This document shows positions 48,919 to 58,599 of a stretch of DNA of 64,000 bases, piece after piece. Below the pieces are notes generated by a model. The model was not told the origin of the DNA and made no database searches. It was given only the letters and a program-made list of their open reading frames with translations. The translations under genes and the position numbers were made by a program. The stretch covers positions 153,449 to 217,448 of the forward strand of contig JAIWNE010000054.1 in assembly GCA_025331445.1 (NCBI GenBank), given 5' to 3'. Position 1 is the stretch's first letter, and each line of letters begins with the position of its first letter. The DNA is from Blakeslea trispora. Its lineage: Eukaryota > Mucoromycota > Mucoromycetes > Mucorales > Choanephoraceae.

Positions 48919-49919
48919 ATGACTGATCAACTCGATAATGATGGATTTGTAAAAGTAGAGCGTTTCAAGTATAAGCCAGTCAGTAACAAAAAGAATAACA
49001 AAAAGAACAAGAAACACACCTTTAAAGATCCCGATGACTGGACTATGGATGATCTGACATCTACCTTACAACAGCGCAAGTAAAGTCAAGATTCTTTTTT
49101 TTTTTGAAAGAACAAAGACTCATGATCAACACATAGAGAAGCACTAGTGAACAGTCGGTTTTTTAAGGATCTGTCAGGTAAGAAGAGTAGATCTTGTGAT
49201 TATTGTATCGAATTTATAACCTTAGTTTTTATTTAGTGATATTCGACAACCATTTAGAACCTTCAAAATACCATGATATGGTGTGTTATGGTATTGGATC
49301 GATGCAGAAATCGAAAAATGCTCAATATCAATTCGAGTTGGCTTTGATCTTGAAAGACTTGTTAAAGGTAATACAGACACGCCTTATAAATCGACTTTTT
49401 CTCACCAAAGAAGCGATGTTAGATACCAGGCAATGTTTATATCTACGATCCTGTCATGACCTCTTTGGATCATGAACTATGTAAAGCACACGATATTAAA
49501 CTGATTGAGGAGAATGAAGATGGAAAACGATCTATTGATAAGCCTACCTTGTTCTATATGCCTCATTGTGGCCGAGGTCTCTATAGCAACACACTCAGTG
49601 CCAATTGGAATAAGCAACAGTTGTCATGGATTACCATGATTGGTAATCGCTTTGACATGTATGTGGGCAGGTAAGATCAAGATATATATTTACCCCCAGA
49701 CAGCTCTTTTTTTAAATGAATTAAATATCTTGTAGTCAATTAGAGAGAGATCTAAAGAGAGAATGCCCTTATTTGATTCCTGCTGTGGATGTGTTGGAAG
49801 TGGTGTCATTTCCTAAAGAATTTGACAACAATCAAATCTTTAATGATCTCTCTATTCAAACATTCCCCTTAAACACATTAGAAACATTAGATGACTCTTT
49901 TTGGACACAGTTTGATTAA
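48919..49919 (+). CDS. SRR1-like protein
   Basis: Member of the SRR1 family (plant clock protein; yeast Ber1 affects microtubule stability); the molecular role is not established. Five exons: 48919-49079, 49137-49177, 49237-49367, 49423-49670 and 49736-49919, giving 254 residues. The N-terminus is Lys/Asn-rich and basic (KYKPVSNKKNNKKNKKH). Family signatures are VCYGIGSMQKSKNAQYQFEL, VYIYDPVMTSLDHELC, LFYMPHCGRGLYSNTLSANW and MIGNRFDMYVGSQLERD. The last two introns were chosen to keep the GNVYIYDP and YVGSQL joins. It is tail-to-tail with the proteasome gene, 54 bp between stops. Confidence 0.88.
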
Positions 49920-49973
49920 ACAAAAAACAGAGAGAGTTGTTTATCTTTTTTTTTTTTTGAAAAAAAAAATTGT

Positions 49974-51080
49974 TTACAATGACATATCCATACTATCTCC
50001 TTCAGTCACGTGAACAAGCTTTTCAACAGAGGACTTGAGAATAGCAGTTGTGCCTCTGGGATAACGGTAGCTTTGTTCTCTAACACCACGCTCATTAGGA
50101 CGGACATGGTTACGAAGGTAATCTGTACCATCCTTGGTGATAACACAGACATCGACATTTGAACCAGAACCCAAATCATTGAAAATACCTGCTTCAATAG
50201 CCTCTTGAACCAACTGAATGGCCTCTTCGCGCTATCATTATTTCAATATAATTAGTTTGATATTCCCAACATTCTCTCTCTATTTCTACTTACGTTCATA
50301 TCAGGCTTCCATTTACTTTCAAATATACTCATGGCTGCCAATGAACCAGAACCCATAGTGACATAGGGCAGTTTATCAGTACTACCATGAGGATGGACTG
50401 TATATAACTGAGGTCCAGTAGCATCAAATCCACCCAAGACAAGTGCAGCACCAATATGACCTTGATATCTAGCTTGAGATCAATATCGAGGCAATAAAGA
50501 AAAATCAAAGAAAGACACACTTACTTGTATAACATTTGCTTTAATAATGTCATGGCTGTCACAACCCGAGGTTTTCTTCCGGTAGACAAACTGTGTAATT
50601 CAATTTGAGAACTGATCAAGTTGGTAGTGAATTCGGTATCAGCAGCAGTACCTGCACCACAACAATAACTATAAAGAAATGTGAGTTCATTCTTTTTTAG
50701 AATGCATACTTTGTATTACATGTTGGGAGCAATATAATGGATCTTTTCACAATTCTTGTCAGCTACAATAGGTCCTTCAGTAGCTCTTGTATCAGCACCT
50801 AAACAGATACCATCCTATAAAAGACTCGTTTAGATCAACTCTCAAGCACGCTCTCTTTCTCTCTTTGAAATCACCTTGTAAATGAGACCAACAATAGTGG
50901 TACCTGTACTGGTAGCCTTGGGAGGTTTAGCACCCTTAGCTTCAAGTGCTTTATTTCTAAAGAAAAGTAACCGATGTTGAGTCAATCTACAGTTGTACTG
51001 GGAGATGAATGTATATGTATATACCTAGCATAGTTATCGAAGCTAAAGCCACCCTTTGCATAAGCTGTCTTACTGGCCAT
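49974..51080 (-). CDS. PUP1: 20S proteasome subunit beta-2 (PUP1)
   Basis: Catalytic trypsin-like subunit of the 20S proteasome core. Six exons: 51025-51080, 50875-50956, 50720-50814, 50525-50668, 50294-50468 and 49974-50231, giving 269 residues. The propeptide [20 protein letters not shown] ends before [14 protein letters not shown], where the Thr becomes the catalytic N-terminus after autocleavage. Other family marks: [20 protein letters not shown] (Asp17-type and substrate loop), the [17 protein letters not shown] segment, [16 protein letters not shown] and [12 protein letters not shown]. Length and motifs match the beta2/PSMB7 branch, not beta1 or beta5. Confidence 0.96.
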
Positions 51081-51537
51081 GATGTTTTATATACGAATAA
51101 TAAAAAGAAAAAAAAAGAAAGAAATTAAAGATATTGAATGTGTGTGCGTGTGTGCGTATGTGTGTGTGTGTGCGTGTTGTCCTTTTTTTTTTTTACTTAT
51201 CGACGCGTCATTTTGGAGTGTGCATTCAGGTCGTATTGAAACCCCGAACTTAGTTCTTTTTTTTTTTCTTTTGGATGAGACTTTAGTGTCTGAAAGACTA
51301 CATTCTCTGTCAGAAATAAGCAATAGAATAAGCCTCTGATAGCCAATCAAAATGGCTATTACCGTCGCTCATTTAAAATTTCTATATCTAATGCAGATAC
51401 ATCCTTTGTTTTTTTGCTTATTACAAACAATGACAGAAGATCATGAGTAAAGTGACAAAAATGAAAACTTTAGTTAAACAGGTTTACAATTTAAAAGAAA
51501 AAGGGGGGGTATTTAGTGTAAAAAAAGAAGGATTTTC
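51081..51537. other. intergenic region with a TG-rich repeat and C-run
   Basis: Between the proteasome gene's start and the RNase H1 stop, both on the minus strand. It holds a TG/CG-rich microsatellite at about 51140-51178 and a G7 run at 51503-51509, 29 bp beyond the RNase H1 stop. Confidence 0.55.
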
Positions 51538-52305
51538 TTAGTGCTTGTTAGCACCAGCAACAGCAAGTCTATCTGCTTCTTCATTGCCTGGTATGCCTTG
51601 ATGGCCAGGTACATAGGTCAATTTGACATGTCCCTTTCTATGCTTAATCAACCACAAGATTCTCTCAAACAAATCACGATTCTGTACTTCCTTGCCATTA
51701 GCCGTCTTCCATCCTTTGGCCACCCATGACCTAGACCAAGTAGTGACTGCGTTGATAACATACTGCGAATCTGTCATGATCTCCAAAGTATCGGTTCCAT
51801 CCATGCTTGACTCCAATGCATGAATGACAGCACTGGCCTCTGCACGCTGATTGGTCTGTCGTTCACCGGGCAATCGTACACTGGCATTACGAGGATCATC
51901 CTTACCCCAAAAGACACCATAACCTGCTCGGGCATGGCCTTTGCCATTGTTTGAAGAGGCACCGTCTGTATAGACCACAGTGACACGGGTGCCTATCATG
52001 TCAATCTTTTTGCGTGCTGAAGTATCCACGTTTTCCTCGTAATCAAACCCTCTCTTTCTTTTCAAGAGAGGTCCTTGGTCTCTCACATTAGGGTTCTCTA
52101 CGATCTTGCGGGTTGCTGTACGATCGACCGTCCCTAATATGTTTGTGTTGGCATCGATAAAGGCTTGTGCTTCTTCTTCTGTCTCAAACTTTTTAAAGAC
52201 AGCATTTTTGAAGCCTTTCACATGGGAGCTACATTCACCCCAGTTGTCAAAGATGCCTGTTTGTCTGCCATGACTCACAGCATAATAGAATCTTGGTGGC
52301 GTCAT
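51538..52305 (-). CDS. ribonuclease H1
   Basis: Degrades the RNA strand of RNA-DNA hybrids, removing R-loops and RNA primers, in nucleus and possibly mitochondria. Single exon, 255 residues. The N-terminal hybrid-binding domain at about 5-50 shows YYAVSHGRQTGIFDNWGECS and VFKKFETEEEAQAFI. A linker with a basic LLKRKRGFD leads to the RNase H fold. The catalytic acids are all present: Asp in VYTDGASSNN, Glu in NQRAEASAVIHAL, Asp in EIMTDSQYVINAV and Asp in PGNEEADRLA. The YVPGHQGIPGN loop carries the conserved His. There is no obvious mitochondrial presequence. Confidence 0.95.
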   Translation of the reverse strand: MTPPRFYYAVSHGRQTGIFDNWGECSSHVKGFKNAVFKKFETEEEAQAFIDANTNILGTVDRTATRKIVENPNVRDQGPLLKRKRGFDYEENVDTSARKKIDMIGTRVTVVYTDGASSNNGKGHARAGYGVFWGKDDPRNASVRLPGERQTNQRAEASAVIHALESSMDGTDTLEIMTDSQYVINAVTTWSRSWVAKGWKTANGKEVQNRDLFERILWLIKHRKGHVKLTYVPGHQGIPGNEEADRLAVAGANKH

Positions 52306-52592
52306 GAGGATCGCTTTTGTAGCTGAAAAAGTTCTTTTCTGAATAAAGCCGAAAATGGTGCTTTAATTTAACTAGAAGAAAATAAAAAGAAAGAAAGAGA
52401 GACTGTTTGTTTCCCTAGAAATTAATGAAATCCAAATTCATATAAAGTAGAGAACATCTTGCTCACCCAATATTAATTTTCCCAACAGGCTTCTGTACAA
52501 TAGGCTTGTTTAAACATTCGTAAGTACATGAAGGCCTTTCAGAATAGAATGGAGGAAGCTTTGGTTGTTGTGCATTGTAAAGTCTTTCTCAT

Positions 52593-52755
52593 TGATTGAT
52601 AGTTATCAATTACAGCCAGAAAATTATAGCCATTCTACAAGAAATAGACTTGAATGAATCAGAATGTCATGGCTAGAAAGCTCTTTTTTCTTCCCAAGCA
52701 TACTATGACATCTTGATTCATTCAAGTTTATTTGTTGTAGAATAACTATCAATCA
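52593..52755. repeat. imperfect inverted repeat (fold-back)
   Basis: The outer arms (TGATTGATAGTTAT at 52593-52606 and its complement at 52742-52755) match perfectly. The inner arms (52634-52674 and 52701-52740) share ACTTGAATGAATCA and ATGTCAT with about four mismatches. The left arm carries an extra 27 nt. The structure resembles a small MITE or a decayed fold-back element. No target-site duplication was seen. Confidence 0.75.
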
Positions 52756-52829
52756 CAGTTAAATTTCAGGGTGAAATTTTTGAATATATCTCTATATGAA
52801 TGCTATGTAGCTGTTTGTAAAGTCACACA

Positions 52830-52888
52830 AAATTGAAATTGGATTGGGTTTTTTAGTTTTAGCCGCATAGCTAATCCAATTTCAATTT
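52830..52888. repeat. perfect 16-bp inverted repeat with 27-nt loop
   Basis: AAATTGAAATTGGATT at 52830-52845 is the exact complement of 52873-52888. The loop contains a T-run and a GCCGCATAGC sequence that loosely mirrors GCTATGTAGC at 52802-52811 outside the left arm. It may be a hairpin or another fold-back fragment. Confidence 0.85.
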
Positions 52889-53936
52889 CGGATGACTGTA
52901 TGACATGATGCTTTTGCTGATTTAAAAGCACTAACTTATCTTTTCATTCTCTCTTTTGCTGCAAAACAATCAACTCTAGTTAATGCAAATGGTTAATGCT
53001 AATATCTTGTCTTTTCTTGCTAAGAATAAAAAAATTTAGTCTCTTTGTATTGCACAACAAAAGAACCAAGGCGTAAATGACAATTACGTTGTTTGAACAC
53101 CAAGACCAACTAACACTTTGATCAATTTGCTTTATATCATAGCTTATAGAAAACGAATACATTTTTCTCTGTTCTCTAATTATCACAATCAATAAATACC
53201 TTGCATTTGAAGGCAACAAGGCTATTCAGTAGACTATTAGCTATTTGTCAATGATTGCTTAAGCTAAATACACTAAAAAGCCTCTTGCTGTTTATGCAAA
53301 AGAGAAATTGCTTACAAAGAAAAAAGGTGTGTTGTTGCCTATTTTTTTTTTACTGATCAAAGCGAATAGACTATTTTCACTAATGGAGGTAACTCATAAA
53401 AGTAAAGAAGATTTTGGGTGAAACAACTTTTGTGGTATTTTAGGTTATCATGTTCCAAAGAGAGCAAGAAAATCAGAGAGGGAGAGGCTGAAATAAGACT
53501 TGATTTCTTTGCTTGATTTTCAGTTTCTTCTTCAAATATTTCTGCCATAATGAATTTGTTTATTTTCTGTTTGGACACATCTAATAGACACCAATTGCCA
53601 TTCCTGTCCAATCATATTGCTTGCCGCTAAATTATAAGCTCCGAGACAAGTACGTCTTCGGCAATTCAAAATTTCACCTGACTTTGCAGCCTGATTCCCC
53701 TCCCCCTTTTTAATTTTTCAGACTAAGCGATGTTTGAAAAAGACCAATCAAAGCTCTTTCCCAGAGGTCGAATTGCTCCTCTCTTGAACTGACAGTGGAA
53801 CGAATTGAGTTAAAAGCTATAAAAGGAAAAACAGTGGGTACACTGAATGTCATGAGACCATACGCATGTATTTAATCTCTCTTTTTTTTGTTTTCCCTTT
53901 ATTTTCTTTCTTTTTTTTTCAAGTAAAATTACAAGC

Positions 53937-55913
53937 ATGTCAAATAATCGAAACTACAGTACAATTGCAGTTGAGCCAGAAGATGACTCTTCTCCAAGAA
54001 CACCTTCTCCACCTTCCGTAAGTTATTCTATGAACAAAAGATAGGCTTGATTTAATAAATCTGTTTATCTTTAGCGAAAGAAATTCCACATGTTTCTAGG
54101 TGGTGCTATTATCGGTATTGCCGGTGCTATTATTATTGCCTCTACTGTGTTGCTAGGCAAGAAGATCGAGCCAGGTAAAGAAGAGTGAGAGAGGATAGTT
54201 GATTATCATTTGGCATTTCTAAAGAAAGAGTATGATAGTCCCAAAAAAGAACGTGATTATGATGATCAGTGATGGCTTTGGACCTGCTTCTGAGACATTT
54301 GCAAGACAATATAACACTTGGATAAACCAGTTGGACGTAAAGGCTATGTTGCCCTTGGATGAAATTCATGTTGGTCATAGTCGTACACAAAGTTCTTCTA
54401 GTCTTATCACAGATAGTGCTGCAGGTGCTACAGCTTTTGCTTGTGCTCAAAAGTCGTATAATGGCGCTATTGGCGGTATGATGGATCACATATTAAAAGG
54501 GTATAGAGTGTGCTAAATCTTTCTTTTCAGTTGACCCTAATAGAACGGCTTGTGGTACTGTTTTGGAATCTGCTAAAATTCACCAAGACATGCTCACTGG
54601 TCTTGTTGTCACTTCACGTGTAACACATGCTACTCCTGCTTCTTTCTCCTCTCATGTTGTACATCGCGATATGGAAAATTTGATTGCTGAACAACAGATT
54701 GGCCATAATCCCTTGGGACGTGTTGTTGATTTGATGTTTGGAGGTGGTCGCTGTGAATTCACTGCCAACTCTAAACCTGGCAGTTGTCGTTCAGATGACC
54801 GTGATTTGTTAACAGAAGCTAAAGAAAAGTTTGATTGGCAAGTTGTCTTGTCCAAGAAGGAATACGATGCATTACAACCCAATGATGCCAAACTACCTCT
54901 GATGGCGTTATTTTCTCCCAGCGTAAGTCATCAATAACAAACAAACAAACAACAAAAGCTGACCTCAAGATAAGCATATGAGCTTTGAAATCGATAGAAA
55001 ACCAAATGAACAACCTGCTCTTCATCAAATGGTAACAAAGGCTTTGGATATCTTAAAGGCCAAGTCTCTGGAACAAGACAAAGGTTTCTTTTTGATGATT
55101 GAAGGTAGCCGTATTGATATGGCTGCTCACAACAATGATCCTGCTGCTCATCTTCATGATATCTTTGAATATCACAAGACAGCCGAGATTGTAAAGCGAT
55201 TTGTGGATGAGAACCCAAACACAGTTGTCATCTCTACCAGTGACCATGAAACAGGAGGATTTAGTGCAGGTCGCCAGTTGGGCGAAGACTATCCAGAATA
55301 CAAGTGGAATCCTGAGGTGATTCGCCGTGTCCAGAACTCTTCTGAGGCATTAGCTTATGCCTGGAATGATACATTGCACTCATCTGATATTCAACATCAG
55401 CAGACTTACCTTAACAAGGAACTTATTCACTCTGGTCTAGGTATTGATGATTGTACATCAGAGGAATTCCGTAAGATCAAAGCCTGGCAATCTTCCAACA
55501 AGACCATTTTCGACTTGGCCTATATTTTCTCAGACATGGTTTCTCGCCGTGCATTGATCGGGGTAAGTTTTTTTTTCTAGAAACGATTGGAAACACAGAG
55601 ATTGAATTGATCTTTTTTTTTTTTTTAGTGGGCTACACATGGTCATTCTGCTGTGGATGTGAATTTGTATGCTAAAGGTCCTGATACTGAACGCTTAAGA
55701 GGTAGTCATGAAAATATTGAGATTGGAGATTTCATTGTGGATTACCTTGGCTTGGATTTGAATGATGTGACAAAGAAGATATCCGACATCAAGTAAGTTT
55801 AAACATATTAAATTACAAGAAAAAAGTACCTCTAAATCGAACTTTTTTTTAAACAAAGTGTTGGAGAAGACTTGATTCAAAGTATGAGCAAAGCATCTGT
55901 ATACCATGGTTGA
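53937..55913 (+). CDS. vacuolar alkaline phosphatase (PHO8-type)
   Basis: Type II membrane phosphatase, active in the vacuole lumen. Seven exons: 53937-54017, 54075-54174, 54239-54475, 54531-54922, 54975-55562, 55629-55792 and 55859-55913, giving 538 residues. The cytosolic N-terminus (MSNNRNYSTIAVEPEDDSSP) precedes one TM segment at about 33-52 (FLGGAIIGIAGAIIIAST). The phosphatase core: VIMMISDGFGPASETF (zinc/magnesium Asp), LITDSAAGATAFACAQ with the phosphoserine nucleophile, VVTSRVTHATPASFSSH, FFLMIEGSRIDMAAHNNDPA, VISTSDHETGGFSAG and WATHGHSAVDV, so all metal ligands appear intact. The short GTATGATGG donor after exon 3 is chosen because it rebuilds GAIGVDPNRTACGT. Confidence 0.95.
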
Positions 55914-56107
55914 TCGGGTTTAGATTCTTCCACACCCCTATCTGACTAAGCTATTTTATCTGAAATAAAATTAAATGCGATTCTGACATCACTTGGCGAT
56001 ATTTTTCATCTTTGGTTGTGTAACCGATAAAGCGTGTGTGTGAAAGTTTAAGGGTGTCATTTTCTTTCTTTTTCTTTCTTTTTTTTTTTTGCTAAACAAG
56101 ATAAAAG

Positions 56108-57088
56108 ATGTTGTCAATTGCTGCTCGTTCTATCAAGTCTACTGGTTTCAAGGCCATTCGTCCCTTGACTGCTGTTCGTAACAAGGTGACTTTGCCTGAC
56201 CTTCCTTATGGTTACGATGTAAGGTTTCTTTTTTGATAATAATACGCGTATGACTTATATGGATGTTATGCTAGGCCCTTGAACCCTATATCAATACTGA
56301 AATCATGAAGACTCACCACGCCAAGCACCACCAAGCTTATGTCAATGGTTTCAACCAAGCCGAAGAAAAGCTTGAAGGTGCTTTCAAGGCTGGTGACTTG
56401 AGCCAACAACTTGCCCTTCAAAATGCTATCAAATTCAATGGTGGTGGTCACATCAACCACACCCTCTTTTGGGAAAACTTGGCTCCTAAGGGTAAGGGTG
56501 GTGGATCCCTTCCTAAGGGTGCTTTAGCCTCTGCTATCTCCAAGGAATTCGGTTCCTTTGAAGACTTCCAAAAGCAATTCAATGCTGCTGCTGTTGGTGT
56601 TCAAGGTAAGGCAAAAAAAGAAATATTTTGACATAAGCCAATCTGCTCACCTCGTTCAATGTTAGGTTCTGGTTGGGCCTGGTTGGTAAAGTTTAAATGA
56701 AGTCACTTTTATTTCATGCAACCCATCATTGTCTGACTGACTGTCATTTCTTTCTAGGGTTACAACAAGACTGCTAAGCGTCTTGAAATCGCCACTACTC
56801 CTAACCAAGATCCTTTGCTTCGTAAGTGATTCGATTGCCCTTCCTTTTGTTTGTACTTATCTTTTTTTTTAAAAAAAACAATATAGACTTGAGTCCTCTC
56901 TTGGGTGTTGATGTTTGGGAACATGTAAGTTAAAAAAAAATGAGGATAGGTCAAAGAGTGGTTTCTAAATAGGATAATTACAGGCTTATTACTTGCAATA
57001 CAAGAACGTTCGTCCCGATTATCTCAAGAACATTTGGGAAGTCATCAACTGGGAAACTGTTGCTGAACGTTTTGCCAAGGCCTCTTAA
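56108..57088 (+). CDS. SOD2: mitochondrial manganese superoxide dismutase
   Basis: Converts superoxide to hydrogen peroxide in the mitochondrial matrix. Six exons: 56108-56218, 56275-56605, 56666-56685 (20 nt), 56758-56821, 56887-56924 and 56984-57088, giving 222 residues. The presequence [20 protein letters not shown] precedes [16 protein letters not shown]. Metal ligands: His in [13 protein letters not shown], His in [13 protein letters not shown], Asp in [20 protein letters not shown] and the following His. The GSGWAWL motif is encoded by the tiny third exon. The Mn-type pattern (GGGHINH) fits Mn rather than Fe. It is tail-to-tail with YPT7, only 43 bp between stops. Confidence 0.97.
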
Positions 57089-57131
57089 AGAAATAATATT
57101 TATTATGAAATAAAGAAAAAAAAAGAGTTGG

Positions 57132-58051
57132 TTAACAAGCACATCCATTGTTGTAATCTGCATGATGATCGCGATCAATACGAATAGCATCGTTCACATC
57201 ACTATAAAGCTCAATATCAGTTTCTTGCTGAAGTGCGTTTTTTGCAATGGTTCGAAAAGCTTGTTCAACATTAATAGCATCTTTAGCCGAGGTTTCAAAA
57301 TAACTACATCATTGATGAGTTGTCATTTCTCTCTCTTTTTATACTTGACAGACTTACGGGATGTTTCCTTTTGCTTGACAAAAAGCCATAGCACGTTTTT
57401 GAGAGACCTATCAAATCGAGTCAACAAGAAGTCTAGCCTAGAACATGGTTCTTTACTTACCATACGCTTGGATTCGTCCACATCAATCTTGTTACCCAAC
57501 ACAACAAAGGGAAAGTTTTCAGGATCGCGTGGTGAGGCCTGTACCAAGAATTCATCATGCCATTGACCAAGAGACTCATAACTCTTATTGTTGTTCACAT
57601 CATAGACCAAAACACAACAATCTGCACCACGATAGAATGCAACACCTAATGATTGAAAACGCTCTTGTCCTGCTGTATCCCAAATCTATTCTCCTCTCTT
57701 TCTCGTTTAGTGAAATTGCCCGAAATAGAATGTGGCAAAACTTACTTGCATAGTAACAAGCTTGTCATCGACCATGACTTCCTTTGTCAAAAAGTCAGCA
57801 CCAATGGTGGCCTTGTATTGCCCACTGAACTTTTTGTTGACATATTGGTTCATCAGAGATGTCTTTCCAACACTTGTATTCATTCAGTCTTATGGCTCTA
57901 ATTTTCTTTTTGTTGTTTTTGGTTGCTTACCCACTATCGCCAAGAATAATGACCTAAATCGAGAAAGAGGATATAAGAAAATCATAAAGAAGAAAGCTAT
58001 AGATGTGGCACTCTTGTTTACCTTCAACAAGACTTTCTTTCGGGTTGCCAT
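57132..58051 (-). CDS. YPT7: Rab7-type small GTPase (YPT7)
   Basis: Controls late-endosome and vacuole fusion through the HOPS complex. Six exons: 58022-58051, 57931-57953 (23 nt), 57746-57872, 57461-57685, 57358-57407 and 57132-57303, giving 208 residues. The P-loop [15 protein letters not shown] is assembled across two introns. Switch and guanine motifs: [40 protein letters not shown] and ETSAKDA. The C-terminus CAC is a CXC double-geranylgeranylation signal. The [10 protein letters not shown] effector region identifies it as Rab7 rather than another Rab. Confidence 0.97.
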
Positions 58052-58599
58052 TTTGAGAGAGAGAAAAATACGAAAAAGAAAAAGGATGAAAAAAAAAAGA
58101 AAAAAAAAAAGAGAGAGAGAGAAAAAACATTCATATCATCATTGTCGTCTATATCCATTTATACTCCGCATGTGATACAAGGCAATGTGTGAAAAAGTAC
58201 ACTATTTTCGGAAATAGATTATACAGCTATACAAAATCCCTTTAGGTCAATTGTAATTATATCAGAGCATCAATTGCTTTCTTTTGGTAGAAACGTATTT
58301 CAAATAAACACTATAAAAAGACATCAATCACCATTACAGTCAGCATCTTTAAAACTTACACACATGTATAGTAGTGGCTCAATTTAAGAGTGTGTTTGAT
58401 TTGAGAGTATATAATATGAGAATAGCAATCCCTTTGAACTTGTAATCGCCTCAAGCGCTAAATTACCACTTAATTCAAGAACATATAAGAGTGTATTCCT
58501 CAAGAAAATGAACACTTCTTAGACAAAGCGATTACTGTATGCCAAAAGAATCAACTTGGTTCTTTTTTTTTTGTTTAAATAATTTTATTATTATTCTCT
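58052..58599. other. intergenic region, nothing recognised
   Basis: Between YPT7's upstream side and the 3' end of the ligase gene, both minus strand. It begins with an A/G-rich tract (58060-58130). No gene or RNA recognised. Confidence 0.5.

Larger units (their letters stand above)
52306..53936. other. divergent intergenic region with fold-back repeats
   Basis: 1.6 kb between RNase H1 (-) and the alkaline phosphatase (+). Two inverted repeats are listed separately. The last 60 bp before the phosphatase start is T-rich. No gene recognised. Confidence 0.5.

Noticed and set aside
49685..49700. C5 run in SRR1-like intron 4 as another copy of the 3' C-run element
   Set aside because: It is shorter, lies inside an intron on the + strand, and lacks the same spacing from a stop codon.
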